DNA of 39,528 nt from Mycoplasmopsis primatum ATCC 25948 (GCF_000702785.1 NZ_JNJV01000006.1:1-39528); one strand, 5' to 3'; shown: positions 24,156-35,022, counted from the first letter of the stretch. Notes: generated from the sequence alone by a model not told the origin. Made by a program: numbers and translations.

Positions 24156-24308
24156 TTATTTCTTTTCTTTATGTATTTTACTTGCGTTGCATTTAGCACA
24201 GTATTTTTTAAGTTCAACTTTTTCAGGTGTATTTTTCTTATTTTTTTTACTAATGTAATTTTCCATTTTGCATTCTGTGCAAACTAATGTAAATCCATCT
24301 CTTGGCAT
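24156..24308 (-). CDS. rpmG: 50S ribosomal protein L33
   Basis: A 50-residue ribosomal protein. [20 protein letters not shown] and [17 protein letters not shown] are characteristic. Both CxxC pairs (Cys10/13 and Cys37/40) are present, so it is the zinc-binding form. A GGAGG site precedes the ATG at 24308. It stands alone with its own promoter and terminator. Confidence 0.96.
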   Translation of the reverse strand: MPRDGFTLVCTECKMENYISKKNKKNTPEKVELKKYCAKCNASKIHKEKK

Positions 24309-24374
24309 AATACCTCCATTTATTTGATCGGGCTACAATTATCTAATTAATAATGATAATAAATTATGATTATT

Positions 24375-24380
24375 ATTATA
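24375..24380 (-). promoter_or_regulatory. Putative rpmG -10 box
   Basis: TATAAT on the minus strand about 67 nt before the rpmG start, with the usual weak -35. Otherwise the 200 bp between rpmG and ylxM hold no gene; a weak AT-only hairpin near 24391-24407 might end ftsY-ylxM. Confidence 0.4.
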
Positions 24381-24507
24381 GTGTAAAAATATAAAACTAT
24401 GTTTTAAAAAATGTTTTTTGTTGTGCAGGCTAGTTAGGCATGATATAAAGACATTTAATACTAATTTAATAACGTAGTTCAAAAGTTCATATTCACTATA
24501 AAACAGT

Positions 24508-24750
24508 TTAATTAGATAAACTTGTATTTTCTTCAATGTTTTTTAATCTTGCTATTGCTTTATGAACGCTATCATATGCAGCTGATCTAGTAGTAGCGGA
24601 AATTTTTGCTATTTCAGAATAAGAAAGATTTTCATAAAAATATAATTTAAATGCTTGTTTTTGAGTTTGGGTTAATAAACCATTAAATTTTTCAAATAAC
24701 TGACAAAGATGTTCAACATTTTCAATATCATTAATATCGTTTTTATTCAT
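24508..24750 (-). CDS. ylxM: YlxM/p13-like HTH protein
   Basis: An 80-residue sigma-region-4-like helix-turn-helix protein. The pattern LTQTQKQAFKLYFYENLSYSEIA with a following R-S-A-A-YD-VHKA-ARL helix is that of YlxM (p13), which is linked to SRP genes in Firmicutes. It overlaps the end of ftsY by 8 nt, which supports a role with protein targeting. Slightly shorter than the usual 100-110 residues. Confidence 0.88.
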   Translation of the reverse strand: MNKNDINDIENVEHLCQLFEKFNGLLTQTQKQAFKLYFYENLSYSEIAKISATTRSAAYDSVHKAIARLKNIEENTSLSN

Positions 24751-25801
24751 TTTTCAAAATTAAATCCTTAGTTAGTTCATAAATAAAATTGTCTAAATCA
24801 AACTCTTGTAAATCATCAAGTTTTTCGCCAAGTCCAATATATTTAACATTTAAATCGAACTCATCTTTAATTGAAAGAACAATTCCACCTTTTGATGTTC
24901 CATCCATTTTCGTGAGAATAATGCCAGTCGCATTTGCAACTTCGCTAAATGCTTTAGCTTGACTAATTCCATTTTGGCCTGTTGTAGCATCAAGAACTAG
25001 TAAACACTCATGCGGAGCATCATCTTGAAATTTAGCAATGATACTATACATTTTTTCAAGTTCTTTCATTAAATTCACTTTGTTTTGTAATCTTCCAGCT
25101 GTGTCGATTAAAAGCAAGTCATAATTTTCTGATTTTGCTTTTTCAAGTGCACTATAAACAACGCTTGCTGGATCGGCTCCTTCTTTTACTGGCTTAACAA
25201 TTTGTGCTCCAACTCTATCAGCTCAAACAGCTAGCTGATCAACTGCGCCGGCTCTAAATGTATCAGCAGCTGCTATTAATACTTTTTTGCCTTGTGTAAT
25301 AAATTTATGAGCAATTTTTGCAATACTTGTTGTTTTGCCTGAGCCATTAACGCCTATAAAAATAAAAATATTTAATCTGTCATTTTGCACATTCAATGTT
25401 GTATCAACTATACTTTTGTTTGTATAAATAACAAATAATTGATCGGCAATCAACTCTCCTATATCTTTTGGATCGCTTAGATCTCTAAGTCTTACTTCAT
25501 TTTTAATGTGAGTAATAATTGCATAAACAAGTTTTGCACTTATATCACTCATAATTAATATTTCTTCGAGTTCGTCAAAATATTCATCGTCAATTTTTTT
25601 GTGTTTATTTTGTAAATCTAATAACTTAGAACCTAACGAACTTGATTTGCTTAAACCTGTTTGATATTTTTGCAACTTCTCGCTTTTAAGAAGTTCTTGC
25701 TCTTCTTTTTGTGCTAGTTCAGCTTCTTTTTGTGCAACTTTTTCCTCTTTAGATTTTTTTCTGCCGAAGAGTTTTTCTTTTAAATAACTAAAAAATCCCA
25801 T
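24743..25801 (-). CDS. ftsY: Signal recognition particle receptor FtsY
   Basis: A 352-residue SRP GTPase that receives SRP-ribosome complexes at the membrane. A charged Lys/Glu N-terminal region (1-45) precedes the N domain; the G domain has [10 protein letters not shown] (150-159), [36 protein letters not shown] and [11 protein letters not shown]. The ATG at 25801 has no Shine-Dalgarno but a TAAAAT box 6 nt upstream. It lies next to ylxM. Confidence 0.97.
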
Positions 25802-25807
25802 AATTCA

Positions 25808-25837
25808 ATTTTAAACAAAAATATTTTAATATAGCAA
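25808..25837 (-). promoter_or_regulatory. ftsY promoter, leaderless
   Basis: On the minus strand TTGCTA (25837-25832), 18 nt, then TAAAAT (25813-25808), then 6 nt to the ftsY ATG. No ribosome-binding site is present, so the mRNA probably starts at the AUG. Confidence 0.5.
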
Positions 25838-25921
25838 AAAGACTTTTGTATTATTAATTCTGTAAATTTAAAAATGACATTTAGATATTTAAAGATATAG
25901 TTATAAATATATGAATCTTTT

Positions 25922-26878
25922 CTATTTCCATCTACAATCTATCGTTATAATTGTTGCAGGCATACCTATAATTTGTATATCAAACTTCAAACTTGATTCA
26001 ACCTTAGTCGAAGCATTATGAATTCTGAAACTAAATTGCCAACCACCATCAAGGTATAGTTCCAATGTATTCTTGCTGTCTGGTTTATATTCCAAACTAA
26101 CAATCCTTGTTGGAAGTGTTGATATTGGCAATTCAACGCTTCTTTTACGCTTTTTGCCCTGCCTGTTCAATGTTCCTCTCAAATTGTAGCTTTGAATTTG
26201 AGTTGTTTTTTTATTATCAATCCCAATTACTTTATAAAAATCAAATTCTCCAAGTAAATACTCAACCATTAATCTAGGAATATCTTTACCAAACAAGTCA
26301 TTTTGTCTCTCCAGTTCCCTTTTAAATGCATTTAATAAAGGAACATATACATCGTCTTCTTTGTTAAGTAATTCACTCCACTTAGAACCCTTTTGTTTTT
26401 CAGAATCAAGATATTCAAATATTGGTTTAATATCTTTTCAATATTGTTCAGAGCAATTTATTCCATACCACTTTTTTCCAAAATCCAAATACTTAGATAA
26501 TCTACTATGTTTTACAGCAAAATGGTTGTGTTTTACACTAAGGCCAATTTCCCACTCAATACCTCGTCTAATAATCAGTATATCTCTTACATCACCTTCT
26601 TTGCCCTTGTCATCTGATTGAATTTGCAATTTCAGTTCATCTAATCCATCATCTAAAATCAAAGGTTCAAGTTCAAATATAGTATTTACCCCAGCTAATG
26701 CACTAATTTTGTATATAGCTTTTTCAGAATCAGTTAAAGTATTTCATGCACGTTCTGCAGCACAAAAACTACTGTTTTTTTCTATCTTTACCGGACGAAC
26801 TTTTGATATTTCTTCAAACAATATAGTTAAATATGAAAACTCATATGCTCTTCCTTGATTATTACTTTTTTCACTCAT
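25922..26878 (-). CDS. Type II restriction endonuclease, HaeIII-like
   Basis: A 318-residue protein that I recognise as an R.HaeIII relative. It starts MSEKSNNQGRAYEF and has IFELEPLILDDG, QSDDKGKEGDVRDILIIRR, WEIGLSVKHNHFAVKHSRLS and KYLDFGKKWYGI. The GDVRDI..(R)..WEIGLSVKHNH stretch probably holds the nuclease active site. Likely cut site GGCC, inferred from the partner methyltransferase. Two Trp are TGA (AWNTL, YWKDI), five are TGG. The ATG at 26878 has AAAGGAA and lies 13 nt after the methyltransferase stop. No decay is visible, so it may be active. Family is fairly sure; specificity is inference. Confidence 0.85.
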
Positions 26879-26891
26879 AGATTCCTTTCAC

Positions 26892-27914
26892 CTAATTATC
26901 TGTGTTTGTTTTTAGGAGACTCAAATTCAAACTAGAATTATGTAAAGCTTCTAAAATGGACTTAGCCATAACATATGCTAAGTTCACAGGAACAGCATTA
27001 CCGATCATTTTATATGCATCATTCAAGTTCGTATAATAAAATTTAAAATTGTCTGGGAATCCTTGTATTCTAGCACACTCTCTAACAGTTAATCTTCTAT
27101 ATAGTACTTCCTTACCGGGTTCAAATATATTTTTATTTTTTTCTACTTTAGGCATAACTGGTGCTTGTGGATGTAGTTGACACTGTCTACCAGATGCTTG
27201 AACCGTAAATGCCTGTTCATCCCATTGTCTAACTCTATTTCTACTCATAAATATTGGCGAATAGGCTCCAATAAAGTATTCATGATTTAAAAATTTACAG
27301 TTGTCACCATTTGTCTTATTTTTTTCTAATGCTGGAATTGCCGAATCTTTTAAATCAAATATCGCATCTTTAAAAGTCAACTTTGACTCGTATGGTTTAG
27401 GAGATTCAAATTTGATGTTTAAATCCTTTCTAAACCCAACATAGAAAACTCTTTTTCTATCCTGTGGAACACCATAATCACTAGCATTTAGCAAATGAAT
27501 GAAAACATCGTAACCCGCTTCCTCAAATTGAGAAACAATATTTTCAACAGCACTATTATGCCTTTTAGCCATCATTCCCTTAACATTTTCAGCTAAGAAG
27601 AATTTCGGTTTTTTATCTTTCAAAATGCGTATGTACTGATAAAATAATTGCCCTCTTGGATCATCAATTCCCTTTAATGCCCCTGCCACACTCCAAGACT
27701 GACATGGCGGACCTCCTATAATACCATCACATTCAGGAAACATCTCTGAGGGAATACCACAAATATCTCCTTTAATAAGTTTTGTATTATGATTTTTTTC
27801 ATATGTTTCCCAAATTGTTTTATCGTATTCATTAGCAGCTACCACATTAAACCCTGCTTTTTCAAAACCTAAGTCTAATCCTCCTGCTCCTGAAAACAAA
27901 CTAATTAAATTCAT
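26892..27914 (-). CDS. C5-cytosine DNA methyltransferase, HaeIII-like
   Basis: A 340-residue enzyme very similar to M.HaeIII, which methylates the internal cytosine of GGCC. Motif I is [11 protein letters not shown] (7-17), motif [11 protein letters not shown] with catalytic Cys71, motif [12 protein letters not shown], motif [12 protein letters not shown], the target-recognition part has [17 protein letters not shown], and motifs IX-X read [15 protein letters not shown] and [11 protein letters not shown]. The start is the ATG at 27914 behind GGAGGG; an upstream in-frame ATG would run through the HTH gene. All three Trp codons are TGG, unlike neighbouring genes. It precedes its restriction enzyme in the operon, so protection is made first. 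Confidence 0.95.
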   Translation of the reverse strand: MNLISLFSGAGGLDLGFEKAGFNVVAANEYDKTIWETYEKNHNTKLIKGDICGIPSEMFPECDGIIGGPPCQSWSVAGALKGIDDPRGQLFYQYIRILKDKKPKFFLAENVKGMMAKRHNSAVENIVSQFEEAGYDVFIHLLNASDYGVPQDRKRVFYVGFRKDLNIKFESPKPYESKLTFKDAIFDLKDSAIPALEKNKTNGDNCKFLNHEYFIGAYSPIFMSRNRVRQWDEQAFTVQASGRQCQLHPQAPVMPKVEKNKNIFEPGKEVLYRRLTVRECARIQGFPDNFKFYYTNLNDAYKMIGNAVPVNLAYVMAKSILEALHNSSLNLSLLKTNTDN

Positions 27915-27915
27915 T

Positions 27916-28125
27916 TTATATTCCCTCCGAAGAATCATTAACGCATTCCACAATCTCTGAAATATCACATTCCAATACAATACAGATTCTTAGAAACACA
28001 TTAGTTGTGACATTATCACCATTTTTAATTTTATAGAATGTATTCTTACTCACTTTTGCTTTTTTGTAAATTCCCAAAGTAAAATACACCTTCATTAAGC
28101 ACACGATAAATATTGCTAAATTCAT
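27916..28125 (-). CDS. Small HTH protein, possible R-M regulator
   Basis: A 69-residue protein whose core [22 protein letters not shown], continuing into [18 protein letters not shown], is the recognition half of a Cro/C1-type helix-turn-helix (YozG/HTH_26 type). Relatives carry a first helix of about 20 residues before this core. Here the N-terminus ([18 protein letters not shown]) does not look like one, so the gene may be truncated or altered by a frameshift. It ends 1 nt before the methyltransferase ATG and would be in the same operon. Position suggests a controller of the R-M genes; that is inference. No clear start signal is visible. Confidence 0.55.
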   Translation of the reverse strand: MNLAIFIVCLMKVYFTLGIYKKAKVSKNTFYKIKNGDNVTTNVFLRICIVLECDISEIVECVNDSSEGI

Positions 28126-28172
28126 GTTTTCTAAATTAGGATAAAAAAATTCAAAATTCTACAATTTCGAGT

Positions 28173-28406
28173 CTAATTTTTTGTCTTAGTATATCTTGGC
28201 TCAGGTTGTTTTTCTAATATTAAATTCATTTTTTTAAAAATTGGAATATTTTTGTAACTTTTTAGCGCCACATTAATAATATTTTCTTCATTTAAAATTG
28301 AATTGACTCTTCCATCATCATTATTATCAGATAAAGATATTTTTTGATTTTTTAATTGCTGAATTAATGCTTCAACCACTAAATCATAATCTTCTATTAA
28401 AAACAT
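28173..28406 (-). pseudogene. Short ORF, possible restriction-enzyme N-terminal stump
   Basis: A 77-residue reading frame. The pattern DGRVNSILNEENIINVAL (about 31-48), after a DYDLVVEALIQQLKNQKI helix, resembles the N-terminal part of several type II restriction enzymes that run on for 250-300 residues; here the frame stops soon after EKQPEPRY. No Shine-Dalgarno precedes the ATG at 28406. It lies directly upstream of the HTH-methyltransferase-nuclease genes. It could instead be a complete small protein of unknown function. My assignment rests on a remembered pattern, not an alignment. Confidence 0.35.
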
Positions 28407-28438
28407 TTATTTATCATATTCTTAATTAGTAATAGATA

Positions 28439-28723
28439 CTAACATATTGTATTTAATCGTTCAACTTTGGCAGTGTAATCAATGTATGCTTCAATATTAT
28501 TAATCATTTTCTTAGCTTCTTCACTTTTCATAAAATTATTATAAGCAGCTTGATTGCTCCATCTTTGAACAATAATAAGTGTATTTTCATTTTTTCAGCA
28601 AACATCAAATGATAAATTGAGTTCATTTTTCTTAGCAATGTCGATTCAAGGCTTAAGTAAATATATCAACTTATCTTTTGTTTCAGCTTTAATAATAATT
28701 TCTTTATAAACTATATGTATCAT
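28439..28723 (-). CDS. ABM-domain protein (putative quinol monooxygenase)
   Basis: A 94-residue protein with the antibiotic-biosynthesis-monooxygenase (ABM) ferredoxin-like pattern: an N-terminal strand MIHIVYKEIIIKAE, an ELNLSFDVCWKNENTLIIVQRW hairpin, SNQAAYNNFMKSEEAKKM, and a final VERL strand. It contains TGA-Trp codons. The ATG at 28723 has AAAGG. Members act on quinones or haem or have no known substrate; which applies cannot be told. It lies 31 nt after the metS stop and may belong to that operon. Confidence 0.8.
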
Positions 28724-28754
28724 ATCTATACCTTTCGATTATCTATTATTATGT

Positions 28755-30305
28755 TTATTTCTTAATTCTATTGTATAAAATGAATTTTTCAGATACTTTT
28801 AAATTATTAAATTTTAACAAGTTTTTAATTTCTTTAAATTCAAAACCACTAATATTTAAAGCTCTGGCAACTTCCTTCATTTTGTTTGGCATCACGATTT
28901 GTAAACTACATGAAACTGCATAAATGCCGTTTAATAATCTGATTAAAATAGCTTCTAATTCATCTTTGTCTGCTTCGTTTGTTAAAAGTCATGGTTTTAA
29001 TTCATCAATATATTTATTCAAATCATTTGATAAATTAATTGATAATTCAAAAGCTTTGTCTAATTTATACTTATCCATAAATTCAATAAACAACTTAGGA
29101 AAAGTTAAAATTTTGTTTTCAATTTCTAAATGTTCTTTTTTATTATTTTCCTTATAAAACAGTCCATTTGGGAAAGAATTATTAATCATTTTAAGGGTTC
29201 GCGATACAAGATTACCATAGTTGTTAATTAAATCTGCATTAACAACATCTATCAATTTTTCTTCACTAAAGTTACTATCTTCTCCTAAGACAACTTGCGA
29301 AGCAAAATAATATTTAATCATCTCATTATGATATTTATTTAGAAGATAATCAGGTTCAATCACATTATTTAATGATTTAGACATTTTTCTTCCTTTGCCA
29401 TCCCTTAAAAGTCCGTGAGCAAAAATTTTGTCTGGTATTCTAATTCCAAGTGCTTTTGTAAAAATAGTTCAATAAATAAAATGAAATCTTGAAATTTCCT
29501 TACCAACAAGGTGCACTATTTCATTACCATTAGCTCAATATTTTAAATAATCATCACTTGGTTTTTTTAGATCGAAACCAAGAGCTGTCACATAATTAAA
29601 TAAGGCATCTAACCAAACATATAAAATGTGTTCTGGAGCTTCAATTGTTGGAATGCCCCATTTTATATTTGTTCTAGTTACGGATAAATCTTCCAAACCA
29701 TCAGCCATAAAATTTGTAATCATTTCATTGGTCATTTTTTGTGGTACTAACCAATCTGGATTTTTTTTAACTTCATCCATTCACCATTGTTGAAACTTAC
29801 TAACTTTGAAAAAGTAACTTTCTTCACTCATATTAATTAATTTATGACCGCTTACAGGATGAAAATATTCACCATTTTTTTCAACAGCTTGAGTTTTTGT
29901 CAAAAACTCCTCATCATTTATTGAATATAAACCTTCATACTTGCCTTTATAGATCAAACCATGTTTTAAGAAATAACTAAAAACCGACTGAACAGTCTTC
30001 ATATGATAAGGATTAGTTGTTCGACTAAAATAATCATAATCAATATCTCACTTTTTTCACATTTGTTTATATGAGGCAACTAATTCATCTACATAATCTT
30101 GTGTGTTTTTGTTAGCAGTTCTGGCTTTTTGTTCAATTTTTGAACCATGCTCATCACTTCCTGTTAAAAATTTAACATCATAGCCAAGCAATCTTTTGTA
30201 ATTTGCTATACACCAAGCAATTGTCGTACAGTAAAGATGTCCGATATGTAATGGACCAGAAGTATAAAAAATAGGTGTTGTGATATAAAAAGTTTTCTTT
30301 TGCAT
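28755..30305 (-). CDS. metS: Methionyl-tRNA synthetase
   Basis: A 516-residue class I aminoacyl-tRNA synthetase. PIFYTSGPLHIGHLY holds the HIGH motif (20-23), the KMSKS signature is KMSKSLNN (307-314), and GSDEHGSKIEQKA is the usual MetRS block. No C-terminal tRNA-binding (EMAP-like) extension is present, and I see no zinc-knuckle cysteines, so it is the short form. Several TGA-Trp. It starts 1 nt after the stop of the methyltransferase gene (TAACATG), so expression is coupled. Confidence 0.96.
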
Positions 30306-30306
30306 G

Positions 30307-31092
30307 TTAAGCCTCTTTTATTTTAATTGGTTTATAGAGTTCCTTAATTTCAGGCAAATACTCATGATTTTTTTTATCGCTTGCATTATGTAAATATAGA
30401 TTAGGCATAAAATGAACACCTCATCCGGCTTGATATCTACCTTCAATCAAAACTAATTTAGGTTTATTATAAACTCTTGGAATAATAAATTGCACTCTTT
30501 TTGGTTCAAATTTGTATTGTCTCATTAAACAAAAACAATCAACAAGTCTCTCGACTGGCAATACTAATGATAAATATCCTTTTTGCTCTATTATTTTTGA
30601 TGAGCCAGCAATTATTTGTTCAAGATTTAATTTTACTTCATGGGTTGCAATTAGCAATTCTTGTGATATTGTTTTGCTAACCTTAGTTTTATCATAAATA
30701 TAAAAAGGTGGGTTACAAACTATTGAATCATATTTTGGTTTAACTGCTTTTATATGACTTTGATAAAAATCATTAAAATCAGCCTCGATGATATTAATTT
30801 GATTTTGTTTATTGTTTAAATTAATATTATCTCTGGCTAATTGCACTGCCTTTTTTTGAATTTCAATGGCGTCTATTTTTAATTGTTTGCTTCTTTCAGA
30901 AATAAAGACACTTAATGCGCCATTATTAGTCCCTATTTCAAGCATATTTTTAATCTTATTATTTAAAAAAACAAAATTTCCAAGAAGTATAGTATCAACA
31001 GAATAATTAAACATTTGCTTATTTTGTACTATGTATAAGTTGCTATCGAAGCCAAGTGAATTCTTAACTAATTTATCTTTTACATTTGACAT
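30307..31092 (-). CDS. tRNA1(Val) adenine-N6-methyltransferase-like
   Basis: A 261-residue SAM-dependent methyltransferase of the TrmN6/YfiC family. LGFDSNLYIVQNKQMFNYSVD is followed by the SAM loop MLEIGTNNGALSVF and the N6-adenine-type motif VCNPPFY; EVKLNLEQIIAGSSKI and the C-terminal strand KPKLVLIEGRYQAGWGV complete it. It methylates an adenine in tRNA in E. coli; the substrate here is inferred. It lies 11 nt after rnr and just before metS. Confidence 0.85.
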
Positions 31093-31103
31093 ATTTCACA
31101 GTT

Positions 31104-33293
31104 TTACAGCCTTTTTTGTTTATTTTTTAATATTTTGCTTTCATATTTCTTTGCTTGTTTTTTTAAATAATTTTTGTAATCAGATACTAGAACGCAATCA
31201 ACTTTTCCTGATGATTCATCCGCTTCTGTAATGATCACTCGCACAGTTTGACCAAGATAATATCTGTTTTTAGAATTTGACTTTGAATATAATTCTGTCA
31301 TTTGAATGTTGGGCTCAAAGTCACCGTCACCTATGTTGCTTAAATGAACCATAGCATCTGTTTTATTTTCAAATTGAATAAACATACCAAATTTTGTAAT
31401 ACTAAATATTTTTCCTTCTAATTCTGAATGGATTTTATTCTTATAATATTCAGCAAATTTTAAATCATTAACATCTCTTTCAATTTGCACAGCATTTTGC
31501 TCTGCCGCTGAATTCATGATTGCTATTTTTTCAAGACTATTATTGAAGTCTTGAATTTTTTGCTTGTTATTTTTAAACACAAATTCTCATAAAATTCTAT
31601 GAACAACAATATCTGGGTACCTTCTTATAGGACTTGTAAAATGACAGTAACATTCACTAGCTAGTCCAAAGTGACCAATATTATCAGGCGAATATACTGC
31701 TTTTTGCATCGTTTTTAAATATAACATTTTAAGAAAATCATCGTCTCGTTGCTCATTAATTTGTGCGACAGCTTTTTGAAAAGTTAATGGAGTGATGTTT
31801 CTTCTATCAAGGTTTACTTGAATATTTAACGCCTGTAAAACATCTAAAAAGTAATCAATTTTTTCATTACTAGGAATTTCATGAACACGATACATCATAG
31901 GTAATTTAGCTTGTGTGATAAATTTAGCAACTTCTTCGTTTGCTCTCACCATAAAGTCTTCTATCATTCTTTCAGATTTGCCACTTTGTTCAACTTTAAT
32001 ATCTATCACTTTGCCTGTTTTATCAAGTTCAACATAAGGTTCTTGAACTTCAAAGTCAATATAGCCTTGTTTGTTTTTATATTCTCTTATAATTTGAGAA
32101 AGCTCGTAAGCATTCGTTAACATTTCATTTAATTCTTTCGATTCAAATTTTTTGTTGGAATTATAAAATTCATTAACACCATCATATGTTAATCTAAATT
32201 TAGATTTTATAACAGATGGAACAATTCTGGTTTTTATACTTTCTCCGTTTCTGTTAATTATTGTTATACAACTCAATGTTAATTTTTCCTCGTTAGGATT
32301 AAGTGAACAAATGCCATTTGATAATTTAAATGGTAACATTGGAACAACATCATTAAGCAAATAAATACTTGTTCCTCTTTTTAAAGCTTCATTATCAAGC
32401 GGTGAACCTTCCTTAACATAATAAGCAACATCAGCAATATGAACACCTAATTCATAGGTGTTTTCGTCAATTTTTTTAACATGAATAGCATCATCGAAAT
32501 CTTTGGTATATGAACCATCGATAGTAACTATTAACTCATTTCTAAAGTCTTCTCTTTGACTTAAATCCTCATTCTCTATGTTATCAGGTATACTAGTTTT
32601 CATGTATTCATAAATCTCAGCTGAGAAATCTTCTGGAACATTTCTTGCAACTTCAAGTGATTTAACATAAGCCATAGGATCATTAATATTAGTTATTTTT
32701 TTGATAATATCAATTTCTTTATTTTTCTTATCATAATTCACTATTTTAGCAACAACAACGTCAAGAATCCTAGCTTCTTTAATACAGTTTCTTATTTTAA
32801 ATCTTACATGTTTATACAACTTATCAATAGGTTTAAAATCAATAAAGTTAGCAGAACTATTAAGTACGCCAACAAGTGTATCAGTATTTCTTTCAACCAC
32901 TTCTTTCACTACACCAAAAGAACGATTGTTTGCAGGATCAACAGGTGTATAAATATCTGCTTTTACTAAGTCCCCATCCATAGAAGAAGCAAAATTCGCG
33001 CCAGGAACAAAATACGAATCTTTTTCTCCATCAGGAAGTTCAATGTCAATGAATCCAAATTTACCTTCGGAAGCAAAATGAATTTTTCCAGTAATTGATT
33101 TTATTTTTTCTAAGGCTGTATATGTTGAATTTTTGCGATTATTCACAATTAAATAATTTTTAATTAAACTAATTAAAACATCGGTAAGTTGATTATTATT
33201 TAAGGGCGATATTTTTAGTTTTTTAGCTAAACTAATAAAACTAATTTCAGGATTTGATTTGATTATTTTTAATACTTCTGATTCTTTTATCAT
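31104..33293 (-). CDS. rnr: Ribonuclease R
   Basis: A 729-residue 3'-5' exoribonuclease of the RNB family. A winged-helix-like N-terminus (ISFISLAKKL) and cold-shock domains lead to the RNB centre TIDGSYTKDFDDAIHV (catalytic Asp in DFDDAIHV, 265-272). CHFTSPIRRYPDIVVHRIL follows, and a C-terminal S1 domain (GKIFSITKFGMFIQFENKTD). The ATG at 33293 is chosen because it lies 2 nt after the secG stop and begins MIKESEVLKII; an in-frame ATG at 33365 would overlap secG by 70 nt and add residues foreign to the family. Known as the main 3'-5' exonuclease in mollicutes. Confidence 0.95.
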
Positions 33294-33295
33294 AA

Positions 33296-33538
33296 TTATT
33301 TTACTAAGGCTCAACAAATAATTGTAAGTACCATCAGTAATAAACCTGAAGATATCATTAATCATTTGAGAACTTTTTTAAATCCCCTTTCTTTCGATGT
33401 TTTAAATAATTCTAAGTCCCCGGAACCAACAAGCGCACCAGAAAAAGCATTTGAATCAGGAGCCATTAAAAGCGAAATAACAATTATCCCAATAGATACG
33501 ATTGCTAAAATGATTGTAATTACTGCTTTTATTTCCAT
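33296..33538 (-). CDS. secG: Preprotein translocase subunit SecG
   Basis: An 80-residue membrane protein with two spans (about 4-24 and 55-78) joined by a loop carrying the family block MAPDSNAFSGALVGSGDLELF. It is an accessory subunit of SecYEG. AGGAGG precedes the ATG at 33538. First gene of secG-rnr-trmN6-like-metS, an association with rnr also known in Firmicutes. Two TGA-Trp (KWLM, CWAL). Confidence 0.9.
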
Positions 33539-33678
33539 TAGTCCTCCTTTTTAATGCTTTAAAGCCTTAATAAAATTTTATAACTGCATAGAGTTTATAA
33601 TTAAATAGTGTTTTCTATTATATATAATTTAATTTATAATTTTATAGTTAAAATTCAAAAAAAGGATATGAGGTTAAT

Positions 33679-34947
33679 ATGGCAAAAGAATCAAATAAAA
33701 TAAATATGAGTTATGTAATAAATACTTATGAAAATTTTGATTTCAACCAAAATTTTTACAAAATGGAATTAAACGGTATTAAAAGTAAGGCAGAAAATCA
33801 TCCTATTGCTTTAAATAGTCAGTTAGATTCAGCAATTAATTTAAATAATTACATTGAAAATAATTTAGAAAAAAACAAAATCAGGCTGGCTAATGAATAT
33901 ATCAGAAAAAATCGCTTAACATTTCTGCCTTGAATTATTTCGCTTTTGATATTATCACTTTCGTTTGTTATTATTGTTTTTGCTTTAGCAATTAATGCTT
34001 ACGTGAATGATATATTAGTAGGCATCCTCACTTCATTATCATTAATTTGTCTAGGAACAGTTGCTGGTTTAACCTTCCCTTACGTTAAAAAATATATTAG
34101 ATATACAAAAGATAAAATTGAATATTTTAGACAACCTTTAACTAAAGATGTAAGTCTATTAAACATTACAAATTTAGCTTTTGATTCAGAAGAAAACTTG
34201 AAAATAAATGGTTTAAGTTCATCATTATCATGGGCATCATTAATTAAAGAAAACAAGGACTATGATGACTATGATTATGAAGTTGATCCAAATAGTATTG
34301 AATATGATTTTTATGGAGCAAAGGTTTTAGTTCAAAATGCTAAATTGACCAATAAAACAGACAAAAAAGAAAAATATATCGCACTTTTTGAAATTCATTT
34401 AGATAACTCTAAATTTGGTTTATTAAGTAATAATTTTAGTATTTTTAAAACACCATATTTTTTAAACAACACAAAGCTAAAAGAAATGAAACTTGACAAC
34501 CAAGATTTAAATAATATTTTTAAACCACTTGCAGAAAATACATTGCAAAAAGAACCAATGTTAAAATCACTTAAGTCGCTTAATGATAATAATAATTTCA
34601 TGCAAAAAATTAATGTAAATGAAGCTATTGTTTCTTATTTAGATAACAAAATTGTTGGCTTTTATGAACTTAAAAATATTAACAATGATCCTTTCCATAA
34701 ACCTTTAAAACAATTAGATTTTAATAACAAACTTAAATTACAATTGCCTGAAAAAATTGACTTATCTAATGAATTACCGCTATGATTTATACTTGATAAT
34801 TTTTATCCAATTAGCAAATATGCAGCAAGTTTAAAAAGTAATTTTTATGAATTAATAGCTCCTTTATTTGTTTCATTTGGATATTATCTAGGTCAAAATA
34901 AATTCGATATAAATCCACAATATACAGAAATGTTAGTATTTAATTAA
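33679..34947 (+). CDS. Two-TM membrane protein, DUF3137-like
   Basis: A 422-residue protein. The N-terminal 80 residues are polar and helical, two hydrophobic spans follow (about 85-110 and 113-135), then a large soluble domain with FYGAKVLVQNAKL, IALFEIHLDNSKFGL, and an acidic stretch DYDDYDYEVD. The layout matches the 13842-14840 product and DUF3137 proteins. No enzyme motif is visible. An AGG-containing site (GGATATGAGG) precedes the ATG. It is divergent from secG; the 140 bp between (33539-33678) contain several TATAAT-like boxes on both strands. Function unknown. Confidence 0.72.
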
Positions 34948-34968
34948 ATTACTAACATTTTTTATTGT
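34928..34968 (+). terminator. Terminator enclosing a stop codon
   Basis: AAATGTTAGTA (34928-34938) pairs with TACTAACATTT (34950-34960), followed by TTTTATTG. The membrane protein's TAA (34945-34947) lies in the loop, so the last codons form the first arm. Confidence 0.75.
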
Positions 34969-35006
34969 TTAAAGTAAATTATATTTAGTCTTATTATAAA
35001 AATAAT

Positions 35007-35012
35007 TATAAT
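35007..35012 (+). promoter_or_regulatory. gmk -10 box
   Basis: TATAAT 10 nt before the gmk ATG, with a weak TTAGTC 16 nt upstream (34985-34990). There is no Shine-Dalgarno; the 5' leader would be at most a few nucleotides. Confidence 0.4.
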
Positions 35013-35022
35013 AATATTTATT

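Noticed and set aside
33294-33365. Longer RNase R start at 33365
   Set aside because: It overlaps secG by 70 nt and the added residues are the secG C-terminal codons in another frame; the ATG 2 nt after secG is a better start.
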